The notes below the pieces were generated by a model. The model made no database searches. It was not told the DNA's origin and saw only the letters and a list, made by a program, of their open reading frames with translations. A DNA stretch of 64,000 nucleotides from an uncultured Alphaproteobacteria bacterium (GTDB lineage: Bacteria > Pseudomonadota > Alphaproteobacteria > RF32 > CAG-239): positions 1-64,000 of the forward strand of contig CALXUE010000003.1 of the NCBI GenBank assembly GCA_944391615.1, read 5' to 3'. This document shows, in pieces, positions 16,569 to 26,653 of this stretch; position 1 is the first letter of the stretch, and each line of letters starts with the position of its first letter. Made by a program: the position numbers and the translations under genes.

Positions 16569-17660
16569 ATGAGTATTTTGACAAGACCTATCTTTGAAAT
16601 AAACTTGAAAAATTTGTTGAAAAACTATCAAACTTTGCAAAAAATTGCTCCGCACGCCATTGCTGCCGCCGTGGTTAAAGATGATGCTTATGGCTTGGGG
16701 GCGTACCGCGTGGCGCAATATCTTTATGACAAAGGCGGATGTCGGTGTTTTTTTGTGGCGCATGGCGTTGAAGGGGAAATTGTTCGCAAAGTTGCCCCCG
16801 AAGCACAAATTTATGTTTTGCAGGGAATCGGTGAAGACTCTCTGGAATCTTTCAAAAGCTCAAATCTTATCCCTGTTATCAGCTCGCTTGAGATGCTCGA
16901 ATTTTGGAAGAAAAACCGCTTTTCTGATATGAAAGCCATGATTAATATTGAAACAGGACTTAATCGACTGGGCTTTAGAGAAAAAGAGCTTGAGGCCCTC
17001 TCCCCTGAAGACAAAAATTTGTTTGATTGCGTGATGTCGCATTTGGCCTGCGGTGATGAAAAAGACCATTTTATGAACGCGCATCAGCTTAGCAACTTTA
17101 AGCGTCTGAAGAAAAAATTTTTTCCTAACCTTAGAGCCTCACTCTCTGCCTCGGACGGAACATTTCTCGGTGAGGATTTTCAATTTGATATTGTTCGCTT
17201 AGGTGCGGCTCTGTATGGCATTAACACAGCACCTTATCGTGAAAACCAGATGTTGCCCGTTGTGACCCTTAAAGCCCCCGTATTGCAAATTGCTGACTTG
17301 CCTAAAGGCGATTTTGTCGGCTATTCTGCAACTTATCGTGCTGCTTCTGAGCGCAAAATTGCCATTGTTTCCATCGGGTATGGCGACGGGGTGCCACGCT
17401 CTCTTTCTAATGTTGGAAAAATCTTTTTCCCGCGCGGAAAAAAATTGTTTGAAGCGCGCATTATCGGGCGTATTTCTATGGATAATATTATTTGTGACGT
17501 TACCGATATTCCCGATATTAAGTTTGGCGAATATGCCTTTTTGCTCAATGATTTTTATACCCTTGATGACATGGGGCGCGATGCCGGAACTATCAGCTAT
17601 GAAATCTTGTCTCGTATCGGCAAAAATCCTCGCAAGATTTTAGTTGAAGTCAAGGGTTGA
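16569..17660 (+). CDS. alr: Alanine racemase
   Basis: 363 residues (in-frame ATG at 16557 would add four). The N-terminal PLP barrel has the catalytic lysine in VVKDDAYGLGA, and the C-terminal beta domain holds the catalytic tyrosine in GYGDGVPR plus RISMDN. It interconverts L- and D-alanine for peptidoglycan. The Lys motif reads KDDAYG where many enzymes have KADAYG, a conservative change. Whether this is the biosynthetic (Alr) or catabolic (DadX) form is unclear; no dadA is nearby, which favours biosynthesis. Confidence 0.92.
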   Translation: MSILTRPIFEINLKNLLKNYQTLQKIAPHAIAAAVVKDDAYGLGAYRVAQYLYDKGGCRCFFVAHGVEGEIVRKVAPEAQIYVLQGIGEDSLESFKSSNLIPVISSLEMLEFWKKNRFSDMKAMINIETGLNRLGFREKELEALSPEDKNLFDCVMSHLACGDEKDHFMNAHQLSNFKRLKKKFFPNLRASLSASDGTFLGEDFQFDIVRLGAALYGINTAPYRENQMLPVVTLKAPVLQIADLPKGDFVGYSATYRAASERKIAIVSIGYGDGVPRSLSNVGKIFFPRGKKLFEARIIGRISMDNIICDVTDIPDIKFGEYAFLLNDFYTLDDMGRDAGTISYEILSRIGKNPRKILVEVKG

Positions 17661-17717
17661 TATTTTTGATTTTGCGCATATCTCTTCTTCTGAGGGAAAT
17701 GTTTTCGGAGGTTCTTT

Positions 17718-18194
17718 ATGTTGCGGAAATTTGCTTTATTTTGCTTAGGGTGCGGTTTGTTCTATGCCGTTCCTGCCTTGGCTCAATTTAACGGATATTA
17801 CGGTGACAACGGGCAATACAACCAAAATTACAGCCCAAACGGAAAACCTATTATCTTTTTGTTTTACAACAACGAACCATGTGATAGTTGCGGTGAAGCT
17901 ATGTATAACATTCAGCAGGCTTTTGCCAACAACTGGCAAGGAGTCTACAACCTCGAAATGATTAATTATGAAGAGGAAGAAGCTCAGGGCGATTACACCT
18001 ATGCCGACGCTTATAATCTCTATGCGCCTTTGGTTATGGTATTACAAGATGTGAACTCGAACGGGCGTTTTACAAATTATCTCAAAATTCCTTATGATAT
18101 GGACAACTTCACCCCTTATACTTTCCAAGAAGTTATGATGAGTGAGGTACCGACATTCTTTGAAGACTATAATGACCCTTATGCTCCCTATTAA
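17718..18194 (+). CDS. Secreted thioredoxin-like protein with CxxC
   Basis: 158 residues with a signal peptide (about 1-22, ending ALA). The mature part starts with a Tyr/Asn/Gly-rich segment, then PIIFLFYNNEPCDSCGEAM, where a beta strand leads to a CxxC (Cys-Asp-Ser-Cys) as in thioredoxin folds. A later YLKIPYDMDNF could supply the cis-Pro loop. The protein is acidic and rich in Tyr. A periplasmic redox role is likely but unproven; the rest of the sequence is unlike DsbA or TlpA. The ribosome site GGAGG lies upstream, and a strong terminator follows. Confidence 0.55.
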   Translation: MLRKFALFCLGCGLFYAVPALAQFNGYYGDNGQYNQNYSPNGKPIIFLFYNNEPCDSCGEAMYNIQQAFANNWQGVYNLEMINYEEEEAQGDYTYADAYNLYAPLVMVLQDVNSNGRFTNYLKIPYDMDNFTPYTFQEVMMSEVPTFFEDYNDPYAPY

Positions 18195-18218
18195 AATTTA
18201 TAAAAACATTGCACTAAA

Positions 18219-18245
18219 AAAACTCTTGAATTTTTCAAGAGTTTT
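18219..18245. terminator. Bidirectional terminator
   Basis: Twelve-bp stem (AACTCTTGAA / TTCAAGAGTT core) with a three-base loop. It has T-runs on both strands and lies between convergent genes. Confidence 0.9.
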
Positions 18246-18254
18246 TCTTTTTGC

Positions 18255-19205
18255 TCATATTCTGCTTTGGCGGCGGCGTTTCAGCATGGATAATTTATCA
18301 CTTACAATAGAGGTATCTTTGCCGGTTTTGGCCAAACGTTCATACATACGTTCTATCTCTTTTTCAAGATAGGCTTGATCTATCTCTTCTGTTAGGTTTT
18401 TGCGGTCGCCGGATGTGCCTGATGTGCTTATTTTTTCCATCTCGGCTATTATATCTTCAACCGTTAAGTTTTTATCTTTTTCTATTCGTTTGATAAAATA
18501 GGGCAATTCGTATGCGGCCTGACGCGCGTTAGCATAAGCCTCTGATGTGCTGCGGTTTTTGTTGTATCTTAACTTCAAGAGTCTGAAGACAACACTCAAA
18601 TCACTGCTGTTATCTACCACGATAAAGGGCACGGGTTCGGCAAAGCCTTTGGCGGCAATTTCTTTCAAAAACTCTAACAAATGATGAAAGAATCCATTCA
18701 CATTATAAAAAACAAACGGTTTTATCGGCAGCAATCCGTCTTGCATGGCGACGCAATCATACGCCAGTTCATCCAATGTGCCAACACCCCCTGGTGCAAA
18801 TACCACAAAGTCGGCATTGAGCAATTTTTGTTTTCTTTCTTCCAATGTCTTGGCCAAAATAACGTTTTCAATTTGCTTGACCATAACATCGTCTTGTGAA
18901 TACAGGCTATAATATTCCGGTGTGGTGATGGCTTGTATCGGCAATCCTTTTAGCGACCGTTGCTTCTTGCTCCAGCCATCCATAACGCCTCTGGCGACAG
19001 CTCCCATTATGCCTGAATTGGACAAGCCAAAATCCAATTTAAAATCCATGTTGATTATCTCGCGGCCCAAGTTATAAGCCTCGGCAATATACAACGGGTC
19101 GTTGCCGCCTCTGTGTCCACCGGCGACAAAAACGCGCATTCCCTCCTCTGTGTTTTGTGCAACAAAGGAGGCAACATCTTCTTTTTCAAACTGGGTATCA
19201 CTCAT
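18255..19205 (-). CDS. LOG family protein (nucleotide phosphoribohydrolase-like)
   Basis: 316 residues. The family signature PGGVGTLDE (PGGxGTxxE) lies near residue 140, preceded by a GHRGG nucleotide-binding loop near the N-terminus. LOG proteins cleave cytokinin riboside monophosphates or related nucleotides and were once mis-annotated as lysine decarboxylases; the true substrate in bacteria is often unknown. A C-terminal extension of about 80 residues beyond the usual core is Lys/Glu-rich and helical. The gene starts 1 bp after the tgt stop on the same strand, so they are one transcript. Confidence 0.8.
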   Translation of the reverse strand: MSDTQFEKEDVASFVAQNTEEGMRVFVAGGHRGGNDPLYIAEAYNLGREIINMDFKLDFGLSNSGIMGAVARGVMDGWSKKQRSLKGLPIQAITTPEYYSLYSQDDVMVKQIENVILAKTLEERKQKLLNADFVVFAPGGVGTLDELAYDCVAMQDGLLPIKPFVFYNVNGFFHHLLEFLKEIAAKGFAEPVPFIVVDNSSDLSVVFRLLKLRYNKNRSTSEAYANARQAAYELPYFIKRIEKDKNLTVEDIIAEMEKISTSGTSGDRKNLTEEIDQAYLEKEIERMYERLAKTGKDTSIVSDKLSMLKRRRQSRI

Positions 19206-19206
19206 T

Positions 19207-20493
<1,287 letters not shown>

Positions 20494-22572
20494 TTAAGAG
20501 TTTCTACCACCATTTTTCTTGGCCAGAAGTTCTTGCACACTATTGTATGTGTTTTTACCATCTGAGCCTTGGCTGGTAACTTCATTACTGTTGTTATCCA
20601 AGCAAATTTTGACTTGTTCAACTTCTTGTTTGAAGTTTTCTGCCGCACGGTCTAATATGACATTATCAGATTTTGGTTGATCATAAAATTTGCCGTCTGC
20701 ACCTTCAATATAGCCGCTATCAGCATGGCGCGCCATTATCTCTCTTGGATTATCATAAGTATGAACATCATTGACTAATTCAAGATGTCCATCTTGTTGG
20801 ATATGGATTTGTCCTGGATCTAAGTCAGCTTCAGGTACAATCAAGCCATTTTCAGGCATTTTCATGTCTATATCTATGTGCGGCGGATTACCCATATCTA
20901 TTTCCGGAATAGGCAATCTTGAAACGGGACGTTCGACCGGCGGAAGCGGTTTTTCTACAACCGGTGTTGGTTCCGGAGTTGGTGTTGGGGTCGGTTCCGG
21001 TGTCGGTGTTGGGGTCGGCTCTACAACCTGATCATTCGGATAAACCACCGGTTCGCAACAATTATCAATATAAACATTGGTCGTATTGTTGTTGGTGATG
21101 TTGTTAACAACATCCGGCGTGTCGTTTTGAGAGCCGGCATGGCCAAGCGCATATTGCTCTCTGGCCTCAGCCGCAACAGCAAATAAGGCGACGGCTGTTA
21201 AAGCTTTGGCAACCGTTTTGCCAACATCTTTTCCTTCCTTAACGGCTTTATAAATATCACTACTTTGCTTAACCGCCATGGCTGATGCTCCGGCAACAAT
21301 CTTGCCGGTTGAAGCAAATTTAGTTACGGAATCGGCTATTGTTACACCAGCATGGGTGGCCGCATTGTGCGCCGCAATACCTGCCGCAACAACACCGCTC
21401 AAAGCTGAAGATGCGGTGTACAAACCGGCAATTATGCTCTCTTTACGGTTCTGCTTAGCATATTCTTTTAAGCTCAGCCCGCTTGCTTCGACCTTATTTA
21501 AGTAAGGAACAACATTTTTCTTAAAAGTATAAACGCCGTACAAACCCAAGCCAACCGGTCCTGCCGCACCGGCTAAAGTTGCCAAACCTAAGTCGGTTAA
21601 CAATCCGGCTCCGCCTTTGACAATTTCTTTGGTTACCTTATAGGCTTTACCGAATTTTTTGGTCATACGCGCATTTAAGTTTGACAATCTTTGTTTGAAG
21701 CCAGCAACAGCCGGAATATTGCCAAACTTGGCGGCTATCTTGTTCGTAAAGCTGTCAATTTGCTGTGAAGCATCGGTTATCACTGCCATGGCTGTGGCTG
21801 ACGTGACCTTGGTTTTGTTTTTCTTTCCGCCGGCAACAAATTTGTTAACCATATCGGTATATTCTTTCATTATACCTTTGGTGTTGCTGCTTTGAGCTAT
21901 TTCAGCAGCCTTGTCTGCGTTCAACATCGTGAAAACGCTTAAGTCGATTTTGTCTCTCAAAATCTTGCGGAATCTGTCTTGCGTTACTTTTTCTTTTGAA
22001 GTTAGCAACTCTGCCATGGTTTGAAGTTTGGCTGTTTCAACAATTTCGTCTTTGACATCAACCGTGTTACCGTTTTCATCCTGAACATCCAATATATCCA
22101 GACCATCACGGCTCGTTTGATAAAACGCGTTTTTGTCATCCAACGGGTTTTCTTGATTAGCATATTCTGCCATTAACGTATAGTTACGGTTAATTTCTTC
22201 CGCAGTGGCGTTTTCACTTATTTTGGGTTGATGTTCATAGTCATCTTGGTTGGGAAGTTTTGACTTTACTTCCAACTCTTGCATTTTGAGCTCTAAATCA
22301 GCCATCAATTGTTTGTATTCAGCTGATTTTTTGTTTTTGGATGCCGTAAATGTGTCCAACACATATATTGCGGCTTTGACTTCTTCAAGGTCCATTTGCG
22401 ACATATCTTGTTGCATTTCTTTGAAGGTTTGGGCCGCTTTATTGGTCAATGCTTGCTTTACGACTTTATCTTTGTATTTATTTGCAGATAAAACCTCATT
22501 CACCTCTTTAATCTGGGTGAAACTTAAGCTCTCTTTTGAGCTGGCGAGGTTTATGGCTTCAATTAATTCCAT
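20494..22572 (-). CDS. Large protein of unknown function, paralogue of 22695-25226
   Basis: 692 residues, no signal peptide. Visible layout: a helical, charged N-terminal domain (1-285); a Gly/Ala-rich hydrophobic helical region (about 310-470) with several membrane-like segments; a short stretch with Cys-Cys; a Pro-Thr-Glu repeat linker (about 515-545); and a polar C-terminal domain. It aligns by eye with the 843-residue neighbour in the N-terminal motif (EAI...SLSF--I-E--EV), a VQDR/TQDR-F-K segment and the glycine-rich region. It has its own promoter (22608-22636) and AGGAG site. The alternation suggests membrane insertion of the central part or a protein cage-like or toxin-like fold; none can be shown. 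Confidence 0.75.
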   Translation of the reverse strand: MELIEAINLASSKESLSFTQIKEVNEVLSANKYKDKVVKQALTNKAAQTFKEMQQDMSQMDLEEVKAAIYVLDTFTASKNKKSAEYKQLMADLELKMQELEVKSKLPNQDDYEHQPKISENATAEEINRNYTLMAEYANQENPLDDKNAFYQTSRDGLDILDVQDENGNTVDVKDEIVETAKLQTMAELLTSKEKVTQDRFRKILRDKIDLSVFTMLNADKAAEIAQSSNTKGIMKEYTDMVNKFVAGGKKNKTKVTSATAMAVITDASQQIDSFTNKIAAKFGNIPAVAGFKQRLSNLNARMTKKFGKAYKVTKEIVKGGAGLLTDLGLATLAGAAGPVGLGLYGVYTFKKNVVPYLNKVEASGLSLKEYAKQNRKESIIAGLYTASSALSGVVAAGIAAHNAATHAGVTIADSVTKFASTGKIVAGASAMAVKQSSDIYKAVKEGKDVGKTVAKALTAVALFAVAAEAREQYALGHAGSQNDTPDVVNNITNNNTTNVYIDNCCEPVVYPNDQVVEPTPTPTPEPTPTPTPEPTPVVEKPLPPVERPVSRLPIPEIDMGNPPHIDIDMKMPENGLIVPEADLDPGQIHIQQDGHLELVNDVHTYDNPREIMARHADSGYIEGADGKFYDQPKSDNVILDRAAENFKQEVEQVKICLDNNSNEVTSQGSDGKNTYNSVQELLAKKNGGRNS

Positions 22573-22607
22573 AGGTAAATCACTCCTTTTTTTATTTAAC
22601 TTTCAAG

Positions 22608-22636
22608 AATATAACATAAAAAAAGTGTTTATGCAA
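22608..22636 (-). promoter_or_regulatory. Promoter of the 692-residue gene
   Basis: Read on the minus strand: -35 TTGCAT, 17-bp spacer, -10 TATATT, followed by about 30 nt of leader with AGGAG before the ATG. Confidence 0.7.
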
Positions 22637-22694
22637 GCATAATTTTGGCTATTTTTGAAAATTTTTGAAATTTTATTTAAAAGAGTCCATTTTA

Positions 22695-25226
22695 TTATCT
22701 ATTCCTTGAGGATATACTCCTTGCGACTGCCGCTGATAAGGTGCTCTTTTTATAATCACTCATGCCGCCGACACACTTGTCTATTGTTTCGTCCAGAAGT
22801 TCTTCATTGACTTTGTCTCCGTGCTTGAGTACATATCTTACGGCTTGCAACTGCCCCTTGGTTTCTGCATATTCTTGCCCTTGACCCGATTTTTCCATCT
22901 CTTTAATGTCTTTTATTAGGTCTTGGCATTTTTTGTCAGTCAGCTTAACCATATTTTTGGCATATTTCATTCGTGCTTCATCCAGCTCTTTTTCGGCTTT
23001 AGCATAGTCGGCATCACGACTGTCCATGCGCGATAACGTGTTCCTCTTTTCCATATATTCATTATAGCTCTTTTGCGCTTTTAACTTGGCTCTTTTGAGC
23101 TTGCGGCTGTCGTCTTCCGTGACTGTTCGGGCATCATGGCCTTCATAGCGCTCGGCTTTGTCATGAAGTGCCTTCATAAAATGCTCGGCTTCCGCTACCT
23201 TGCCGCTGTTTAACAACTGCTGGTAATAAGCCATATCTATTTTGCTTTGCGCCATCAGTGCTGCCTTAAATTCTTCCATATTGTGATATTGGCACTCGTG
23301 GCGCACGATAAAAGCGTTGCGCTTTACCAACTCGGCAAAAACTTCTTTGTCCGCGGCCAAAACCTCCGCATCAATTTGCGGTCTGAGCGGCGGAACATGT
23401 TCCTCTCTCACAGCTCTTGGCGTTAAATCTTTTGGCTTTTCTTCAACTGGTGTGGTGGGTTTTGGGGTTTGTTTTTCAGATTCTGGGGTTTGTACATCTG
23501 TTTTTTCAGGCTGAGGCTGTGTGTCAGGTTGCGCCGCCTCCGGTTTTTCAACATTGCCCGACCCACTCATTTCGGAGGCAACACCCCCGATTAACAAACC
23601 TAAGCTTGTGCCGCCCAAAACGGTTAAAGCCGCCTTTTTAGCTTCTTTAGTTCCTTTGGAAAGATTGCTTGCATAAGCAACGCCTGCCGAACACAAGGCT
23701 ACACCCGTACGCAATAAGGTTTTGGGTTTGATTATATGATGTTTGATTCCTTCCCAAAGGCCGTTCCAGCCACCGTCTATAACTTTTGAAGCCATACTGC
23801 CTGCCGTGTTGGTTGATGCATTAGAACTTATGTTTGACGCCCATTCACTTACGCCGGCGGCTATATCTCCGCCATGGCGCGCCGTGTGCTCCGCCATTTG
23901 GCCGACAATGCCGGCCGCGCTTATGCCTTGCATCGCGACATCGAATCCGGCAAAGCCGACAGAAATCATCGCACTTGCCGCACTTACACCAAATTTGGCG
24001 GCCTCGACTTTATTGCTTTTAAGATATGTCCAAAAGCCCTGTCCATTTTTCTCAGCCTTGTCGGCAACTTCCAGACAAGCTTTTCTTGCCTTATAAACCC
24101 CAACTAAAGCTACACCTACGACGCCCAAAGTTGTGCTGGCCGTTACACTCAGGGCCAATCCTTTGGCTACACTCCATGTCTTGGGGTATTTCTCTGCCAT
24201 TTTTTTATCAAAGGCTTTGGCCTTTTTCCATGCGGCCTTAAAACCGCTTTTTTGTGCTATGCGCTTATTAACCGCCAGAGCATTGCTGCTGTTTTCGATT
24301 ACTATGGAGGCGGCTATGGTGTTACTGATGTCTATGATTTGCGGCTTTTTTGCACCGTCTGTGGCAAAATACTGTGTGATTTGCGCAAGATAATCCGATG
24401 TTTCTTTGCTGAACGCTTTGGCTTTTTGCTGATATTCGGCTTTTTTCTTATTGCGCTCTTCTTCCGATAAATTTGTGTCTTTTATCTCTGCCAATATGCC
24501 GATGTTTTGCTCATAAAAATTTGCGTGCATTTGCGCCAAAAGCAAAGTGCCGATATCTTGCTCTAAATGACGCTTTAAAACCTCTTTGTATTTTTTTATT
24601 CTGTCTTGAACACTTAAATTCGCAAAGTTTTTGTCCTGCAAAAGCTCTGTTTTTGCCTCCAAGGCGGCTATGGCAAACATATCTTGCTTGAAAGAATTTT
24701 TACTTACTCTATCGCCTTCTGCTTTGTTGATGACATTTAATGAATCATAAAAGTCGGTGATTTTGGCAAACTCTTTGTATTCATCTTTGTTCTTGCCTTT
24801 CTGCAACGGATTAACCACCGTTTGAATCTGTTCGAGATATTTATGGTTCTTTTCCAGCATATCGGCTGAGTTTGGGGTGATTCCCTGCAAATTATGCTCT
24901 TTATCAAAATATTTATAAAACTGTGACAATTTGCCTTTGACCGCTGTTTTTTCCGGCATATCTACTTTATCTAAAAACATGAGCCAGGCGTCTAATTCAG
25001 GGGCGATTGTCATATCGACCTCTGTTCCCTTAGCCGCGGCTTGCGTGATTTCTTGTTTGGCAAAGTCCTGCAATTTTTTGAAGGCAGCTTGTTCTCTTTG
25101 GCCCAACACGCCCGCTTGCGTAAACACCTCATACATCTCTGATATTTCATCAAATGAAAGTGTTGATAAATTGCCTTCTGCCTTAATGATGGCTTCTGCC
25201 ATACTCATTGTTTGAGAATTTGCCAT
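22695..25226 (-). CDS. Large protein of unknown function with hydrophobic core and Pro-rich linker
   Basis: 843 residues. An N-terminal helical domain (about 1-310) is followed by a central Gly/Ala/Val-rich region (about 330-560) with at least four hydrophobic segments such as LGVVGVALVGVY and SLGLLIGGVA, then a Pro/Glu/Gln/Thr linker (about 565-610) and a strongly charged, probably coiled-coil C-terminal domain (about 620-843). The architecture equals that of the downstream 692-residue paralogue. It starts 23 bp after the stop of the 400-residue gene and probably shares its transcript. No homologue is recognised and no catalytic motif is visible. Confidence 0.75.
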   Translation of the reverse strand: MANSQTMSMAEAIIKAEGNLSTLSFDEISEMYEVFTQAGVLGQREQAAFKKLQDFAKQEITQAAAKGTEVDMTIAPELDAWLMFLDKVDMPEKTAVKGKLSQFYKYFDKEHNLQGITPNSADMLEKNHKYLEQIQTVVNPLQKGKNKDEYKEFAKITDFYDSLNVINKAEGDRVSKNSFKQDMFAIAALEAKTELLQDKNFANLSVQDRIKKYKEVLKRHLEQDIGTLLLAQMHANFYEQNIGILAEIKDTNLSEEERNKKKAEYQQKAKAFSKETSDYLAQITQYFATDGAKKPQIIDISNTIAASIVIENSSNALAVNKRIAQKSGFKAAWKKAKAFDKKMAEKYPKTWSVAKGLALSVTASTTLGVVGVALVGVYKARKACLEVADKAEKNGQGFWTYLKSNKVEAAKFGVSAASAMISVGFAGFDVAMQGISAAGIVGQMAEHTARHGGDIAAGVSEWASNISSNASTNTAGSMASKVIDGGWNGLWEGIKHHIIKPKTLLRTGVALCSAGVAYASNLSKGTKEAKKAALTVLGGTSLGLLIGGVASEMSGSGNVEKPEAAQPDTQPQPEKTDVQTPESEKQTPKPTTPVEEKPKDLTPRAVREEHVPPLRPQIDAEVLAADKEVFAELVKRNAFIVRHECQYHNMEEFKAALMAQSKIDMAYYQQLLNSGKVAEAEHFMKALHDKAERYEGHDARTVTEDDSRKLKRAKLKAQKSYNEYMEKRNTLSRMDSRDADYAKAEKELDEARMKYAKNMVKLTDKKCQDLIKDIKEMEKSGQGQEYAETKGQLQAVRYVLKHGDKVNEELLDETIDKCVGGMSDYKKSTLSAAVARSISSRNR

Positions 25227-25249
25227 TTTTGTGTCCTTATTTTTAAGAA

Positions 25250-26452
25250 TTATCTGCCTTGGTTGTTATGATAATAATTATTCAATATGTTGGAATTGAT
25301 CCTTTCTGCAGCGGCGGCTCTTCCACTTTTGCCCATGGCGGCAACTTCTTCTTGCGTTTGGGCGTGGCTTTGCTTTATTTTGGCAAATTTATCAACATTC
25401 GAATCGTGCATTTTGAGTTTTGTTTGCATATCCGGCGGCAAGGTGCTTACGGCCTCTTTGGTTTCTGCCGTGATGAATTTTTCCTTATCCGCACCTTTAA
25501 CCTTTGCCATCACGCTTTTGTCTTTGGCGGCGGCGTATATCACGGCTCTTTCACCTGCATCTTTTACATTTGACAAGTCAACCTCTGCGGTCTTTTGCTC
25601 CTGAAACTCTTTGAGTTTTTCTTCATAAAGTTTTTTATAATATTCTTTATCTCTTTGCGGTTCTTGGTTTTGCTCCGGCTGGTTGTTATTTTCTTCTGTT
25701 TTGGTTTTGGGGTCTTGAGTGCGCTTTTCCTCTTCTTTTTGCTTATTATAAGCTTCAATTTTAGCGCGGGTGGCGTCATCTATATTCTTAAAGCAATCCA
25801 AGGTCAAATCAATATGTTCCGGTCCATTCTTAAAGTCCATACCTTGCTGAATACAGGCGGCAGCTAATTTGGCTTTATATTCCTCACTGTTGATATTGCC
25901 AAAGTTAATGATGTCGGTGTTGTTTTCTTTTTCTATTTGCACTAACTTCACAAACTTTTCATATTCACCATTACCCATGGTGACATTGCTTTCATCTTGA
26001 TAATGAATAGCCGTGTCCCCGACTTTTAAGCCTAAATCTTCGGCTTGGGCGTCACTGGTTAAGCCAAACTCTTGTTGGTGTTCTTGGGCATAAGCCTTCC
26101 ACGCTTTGATGCGTTTTTCTTTCCAGTCCTCATCCTGGGGTTCTTGTTGTTTAGTGTCAGTGTTGGTGTTGGAATTGTCATTTTCGCCTTCATTAATTTT
26201 GACTTCCTTGGCTTCTCTCAACGGTTCTTTTTTGAACTTGGCTTCAAACTGTGTTTCAAGGCGGTCTTTTTCCTCCGCGGGGGCGTTCAGATAATGTTTT
26301 TCAAACGAACCTGCACCGTATTCTTGTTCCATAAAGGCCTTAAACTCGTCTGTCGGGACTTTGCTTAATCTGGCCTCGGCTCTTTCCTCTGGTGTTTTGT
26401 CAGGTATTTCTTGATTTTCTTGTGTGTTTTGATTTTCTTTATCTTCAGTCAT
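25250..26452 (-). CDS. Hydrophilic, charged protein of unknown function
   Basis: 400 residues, very rich in Glu, Lys, Gln and Asn, with no hydrophobic segment or signal peptide. Three parts are visible: an N-terminal helical module (about 15-85), an acidic low-complexity linker (about 90-110), a central domain (about 110-245), a second Gln/Asn/Glu linker, and a C-terminal helical domain ending in an Asn-rich tail. It is the first gene of the unknown cluster, with a good promoter and GGAG site. A soluble partner, chaperone or adaptor of the two larger membrane-like proteins would fit the order, but this is speculation. Confidence 0.7.
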   Translation of the reverse strand: MTEDKENQNTQENQEIPDKTPEERAEARLSKVPTDEFKAFMEQEYGAGSFEKHYLNAPAEEKDRLETQFEAKFKKEPLREAKEVKINEGENDNSNTNTDTKQQEPQDEDWKEKRIKAWKAYAQEHQQEFGLTSDAQAEDLGLKVGDTAIHYQDESNVTMGNGEYEKFVKLVQIEKENNTDIINFGNINSEEYKAKLAAACIQQGMDFKNGPEHIDLTLDCFKNIDDATRAKIEAYNKQKEEEKRTQDPKTKTEENNNQPEQNQEPQRDKEYYKKLYEEKLKEFQEQKTAEVDLSNVKDAGERAVIYAAAKDKSVMAKVKGADKEKFITAETKEAVSTLPPDMQTKLKMHDSNVDKFAKIKQSHAQTQEEVAAMGKSGRAAAAERINSNILNNYYHNNQGR

Positions 26453-26485
26453 TGTTGTTCTCCAAGATTTTTCTTATTTAATATC

Positions 26486-26514
26486 AATATAGCATATTTT
26501 TGATATTTTGTCTA
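26486..26514 (-). promoter_or_regulatory. Promoter of the unknown three-gene cluster
   Basis: On the minus strand: -35 TAGACA, 17-bp spacer, -10 TATATT, about 34 bp before the start codon at 26452. Confidence 0.65.
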
Positions 26515-26597
26515 ACATTTTCTGCTAGTGTAACAAATCTTTCATAACTTTTGGTTAATTTAGGCCTTTTGCTCTTGGTTTGATTGATATTTTTACA

Positions 26598-26630
26598 AAA
26601 AAAGAGAGGGGTTTTATCCTCTCTCTTTTA
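26598..26630 (-). terminator. Terminator of ileS
   Basis: Stem built from AGAGAGG and CCTCTCT with a short loop. The A-run at 26597-26603 gives the U-tract on the minus strand. Confidence 0.75.
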
Positions 26631-26653
26631 CTTTTGCCGCTTCAAGTAGCTAA

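Noticed and set aside
20940-21040. Short tandem repeats as CRISPR or satellite
   Set aside because: They encode a Pro-Thr-Glu linker in frame within the 692-residue protein; there are no spacers.
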